Below, piece after piece: positions 13,155 to 14,692 of a DNA stretch of 14,692 bases (the stretch's first letter is position 1; the number at the start of each line of letters is the position of its first letter). Source of the stretch: Pseudomonas sp. (GTDB lineage: Bacteria; Pseudomonadota; Gammaproteobacteria; Pseudomonadales; Pseudomonadaceae); NCBI GenBank assembly GCA_029239415.1, contig JAQZAY010000065.1, positions 1 through 14,692 of the forward strand. Reading direction: 5' to 3'. The notes beneath the pieces were generated by a model, which saw nothing but the letters and a program-made list of their open reading frames with translations, did not search any database and had not been told where the DNA came from. Made by a program: the position numbers and the translations under genes.

Positions 13155-14081
13155 ATGACCACTCCCTTTGCAAAAACCGTGATCCCGGCCGAGCCCGTCG
13201 ACCAGAGCCTGCTGTACCCCTCGCCCTACAAGGAGTTCTGGCACGCCTTCTCGCGCAACAAGGGCGCGGTGGCCGGCCTTGGCTTCATCTGCCTGATCGT
13301 CTTCTGCGCGTTGTTCGCACCCTGGGTCGCGCCCCATGACCCGAGCGAGCAATACCGTGAGTTCCTGCTGACCCCGCCGGTCTGGCTCGAAGGCGGCACC
13401 TGGCGTTTCATCCTCGGCACCGACGAGCTGGGCCGCGACCTGCTCTCGCGGCTGATCCAGGGCGCACGCCTGTCGCTGCTGATCGGCTTGTCGTCGGTGG
13501 TGATCTCGCTGATCCCCGGGGTGATGCTGGGCCTTCTGGCCGGTTTCTTCCCGCGTCTGCTCGGCCCGGCGATCATGCGCCTGATGGACGTGATGCTGGC
13601 CCTGCCCTCGCTGCTGCTGGCCGTGGCCATCGTCGCCATCCTCGGCCCTGGCCTGATCAACACCGTCATCGCCATCGCCATCGTCTCGCTGCCCTCCTAT
13701 GTGCGCCTCACGCGCGCCGCGGTCATGGGCGAGCTCAACCGCGACTACGTCACTGCCGCCCGCCTGGCCGGGGCCGGCCTGCCGCGCCTGATGTTCATCA
13801 CCGTGCTGCCCAACTGCATGGCGCCCCTGATCGTGCAGGCCACCTTGAGTTTCTCGTCGGCGATCCTCGATGCCGCCGCCCTGGGCTTCCTGGGCCTGGG
13901 CGTGCAGCCGCCGACTCCCGAATGGGGCACCATGCTGGCCTCGGCCCGCGACTACATCGAACGGGCCTGGTGGGTGGTGAGCCTGCCGGGCCTCACCATC
14001 TTGCTCAGCGTGCTGGCAATCAACCTGATGGGCGACGGGCTGCGCGACGCGCTCGACCCCAAGCTCAAGAACGCCGCCTGA
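13155..14081 (+). CDS. dppC: Dipeptide ABC transporter permease DppC
   Basis: A 308-residue inner-membrane permease of the OppC/DppC type. The N-terminal OppC_N segment includes [17 protein letters not shown] and a first membrane helix ending in [14 protein letters not shown]. The next landmark is the hallmark [21 protein letters not shown], then four or five membrane helices. The EAA loop (about residues 183-222) reads [18 protein letters not shown] followed by [30 protein letters not shown] stretch lies near the end, typical of the family. It forms the translocation pore with DppB and is energised by DppD/DppF. It starts at ATG 13155 with TGAGG overlapping the dppB stop. It is followed by TGAGGAGA just before dppD, so dppB, dppC and dppD form one tightly spaced transcription unit. 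Confidence 0.95.
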   Translation: MTTPFAKTVIPAEPVDQSLLYPSPYKEFWHAFSRNKGAVAGLGFICLIVFCALFAPWVAPHDPSEQYREFLLTPPVWLEGGTWRFILGTDELGRDLLSRLIQGARLSLLIGLSSVVISLIPGVMLGLLAGFFPRLLGPAIMRLMDVMLALPSLLLAVAIVAILGPGLINTVIAIAIVSLPSYVRLTRAAVMGELNRDYVTAARLAGAGLPRLMFITVLPNCMAPLIVQATLSFSSAILDAAALGFLGLGVQPPTPEWGTMLASARDYIERAWWVVSLPGLTILLSVLAINLMGDGLRDALDPKLKNAA

Positions 14082-14091
14082 GGAGACTGCC

Positions 14092-14692
14092 ATGCCACTG
14101 TTGCAGATCAACAACCTGAACGTGCGCTTTGGCGACGCCAATGCCGTACCCGTGGTCGATGGCCTGGACCTGGCGGTGGACGCCGGCGAGGTGCTGGCCA
14201 TCGTCGGCGAATCCGGCTCGGGCAAGTCCGTCACCATGATGGCGCTGATGGGCCTGATCGATGCGCCCGGGCGCATCACTGCCGACTCGCTCACCTTCGA
14301 CGGCACCGACATGCTCAAGCTCAGCGCCCGGCAGCGGCGCAAGGTGGTCGGCAAGGACATCGCGATGGTCTTCCAGGACCCGATGACCGCGCTCAACCCC
14401 AGCTATACCGTGGGCTTCCAGATCGAGGAAGTGCTGCGCCAGCACCTGGGCCTCAAGGGCAAGGCGGCGCGCCAGCGTGCCCTGGAGCTGCTCAGGAAGG
14501 TCGAGATCCCTGCCCCTGAAAGCCGCCTCGACGCCTACCCGCACCAGCTGTCCGGTGGCATGAGCCAGCGGGTGGCAATCGCCATGGCCATTGCCGGCGA
14601 ACCCAAGCTGCTGATCGCCGACGAACCGACCACGGCGCTCGACGTGACCATCCAGGCACAGATCATGGAACTGCTGGTCAACCTGCAGAAAG
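14092..14692 (+). CDS. dppD: Dipeptide ABC transporter ATPase DppD (partial, cut by window edge)
   Basis: The first 200 codons of an ABC ATPase; the 3' end lies outside the window. Visible motifs in order are: Walker A GESGSGKS (residues 39-46) with Lys45; the Q-loop in [12 protein letters not shown], where the ALNP sequence is typical of the Dpp/Opp ATPases; the ABC signature LSGGMSQR (153-160); and Walker [13 protein letters not shown] with Asp177 and catalytic Glu178. The H-loop and the C-terminal oligopeptide-transporter domain (with the iron-sulphur cysteines often found in DppD) would come after the edge. ATG 14092 is preceded by GGAGA overlapping the dppC stop region. It hydrolyses ATP to drive DppBC. 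Its partner DppF is expected next. The start and the frame look intact. Confidence 0.94.
   Translation, partial: MPLLQINNLNVRFGDANAVPVVDGLDLAVDAGEVLAIVGESGSGKSVTMMALMGLIDAPGRITADSLTFDGTDMLKLSARQRRKVVGKDIAMVFQDPMTALNPSYTVGFQIEEVLRQHLGLKGKAARQRALELLRKVEIPAPESRLDAYPHQLSGGMSQRVAIAMAIAGEPKLLIADEPTTALDVTIQAQIMELLVNLQK

Noticed and set aside
12630..14396. Long minus-strand open frame (about 588 codons) opposite dppB/dppC/dppD
   Set aside because: It lies wholly opposite clear transporter genes. The product is low-complexity (Gln, His, Asp, Arg rich) with no family pattern. Long antisense frames are common shadows of GC-rich Pseudomonas genes.
1..14692. Mobile elements, CRISPR arrays, tRNA/rRNA genes, prophage or defence genes
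   Set aside because: I looked for transposase-like proteins, regularly spaced repeats and cloverleaf sequences and found none. Composition looks even and all genes look like core chromosomal genes.

Overview
The window is GC-rich, densely packed chromosomal DNA from a gamma-proteobacterium, almost certainly a Pseudomonas of the P. putida/entomophila type. The protein sequences (RoxS/RoxR, an OprD-family porin inside a dpp locus, an AroP-type permease) and the order roxR-roxS / SIMPL protein / dppA / opdP-like porin / dppA / dppBCD match what I remember of that genus (for example the PA4493-PA4506 region of P. aeruginosa). No species call is possible without a search. I see no mobile element, CRISPR array, tRNA or rRNA.

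Layout. (1) 63-1539, plus strand: a small RlpA-like double-psi beta-barrel lipoprotein and a CaCA-type cation exchanger. The exchanger appears to start at a non-canonical ATC codon. (2) 1546-5815, minus strand: in transcription order roxS, roxR (4-nt ATGA overlap), an AEC-family transporter and an AroP-type aromatic amino acid permease. The permease converges tail to tail on the exchanger with a 6-nt gap. (3) 6015-6777, plus strand: a periplasmic SIMPL/DUF541 protein divergent from roxS, ending in a clear intrinsic terminator. (4) 6778-14692, plus strand: a peptide-uptake locus with two paralogous DppA-like binding proteins flanking an OprD-family porin, followed by dppB, dppC and the first 200 codons of dppD. 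The window edge cuts dppD.

How it works together. The porin would pass small peptides through the outer membrane. Either periplasmic binding protein would capture them, and the DppBC permease driven by DppD (plus DppF, presumably beyond the edge) would import them. AroP and the AEC protein are further inner-membrane transporters of small organic solutes. RoxS/RoxR is the RegB/RegA-type redox two-component system and is divergent from the SIMPL gene.

The least explained DNA is non-coding. The leader of the first dppA (6778-6956) holds several hairpins and a Crc/Hfq-like CA motif touching the ribosome binding site. The 434-nt gap between dppA and the porin (8583-9016) holds a long REP/terminator-like hairpin, a 12-bp-stem inverted repeat, an 8-codon leader ORF with a strong Shine-Dalgarno, and a perfect 12-bp palindrome of the LacI/PurR-operator type. 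Partial copies of that palindrome lie at 8702 and ahead of dppA at 6783. No new defence or metabolic system is visible. The leads are control of peptide uptake and the odd exchanger.
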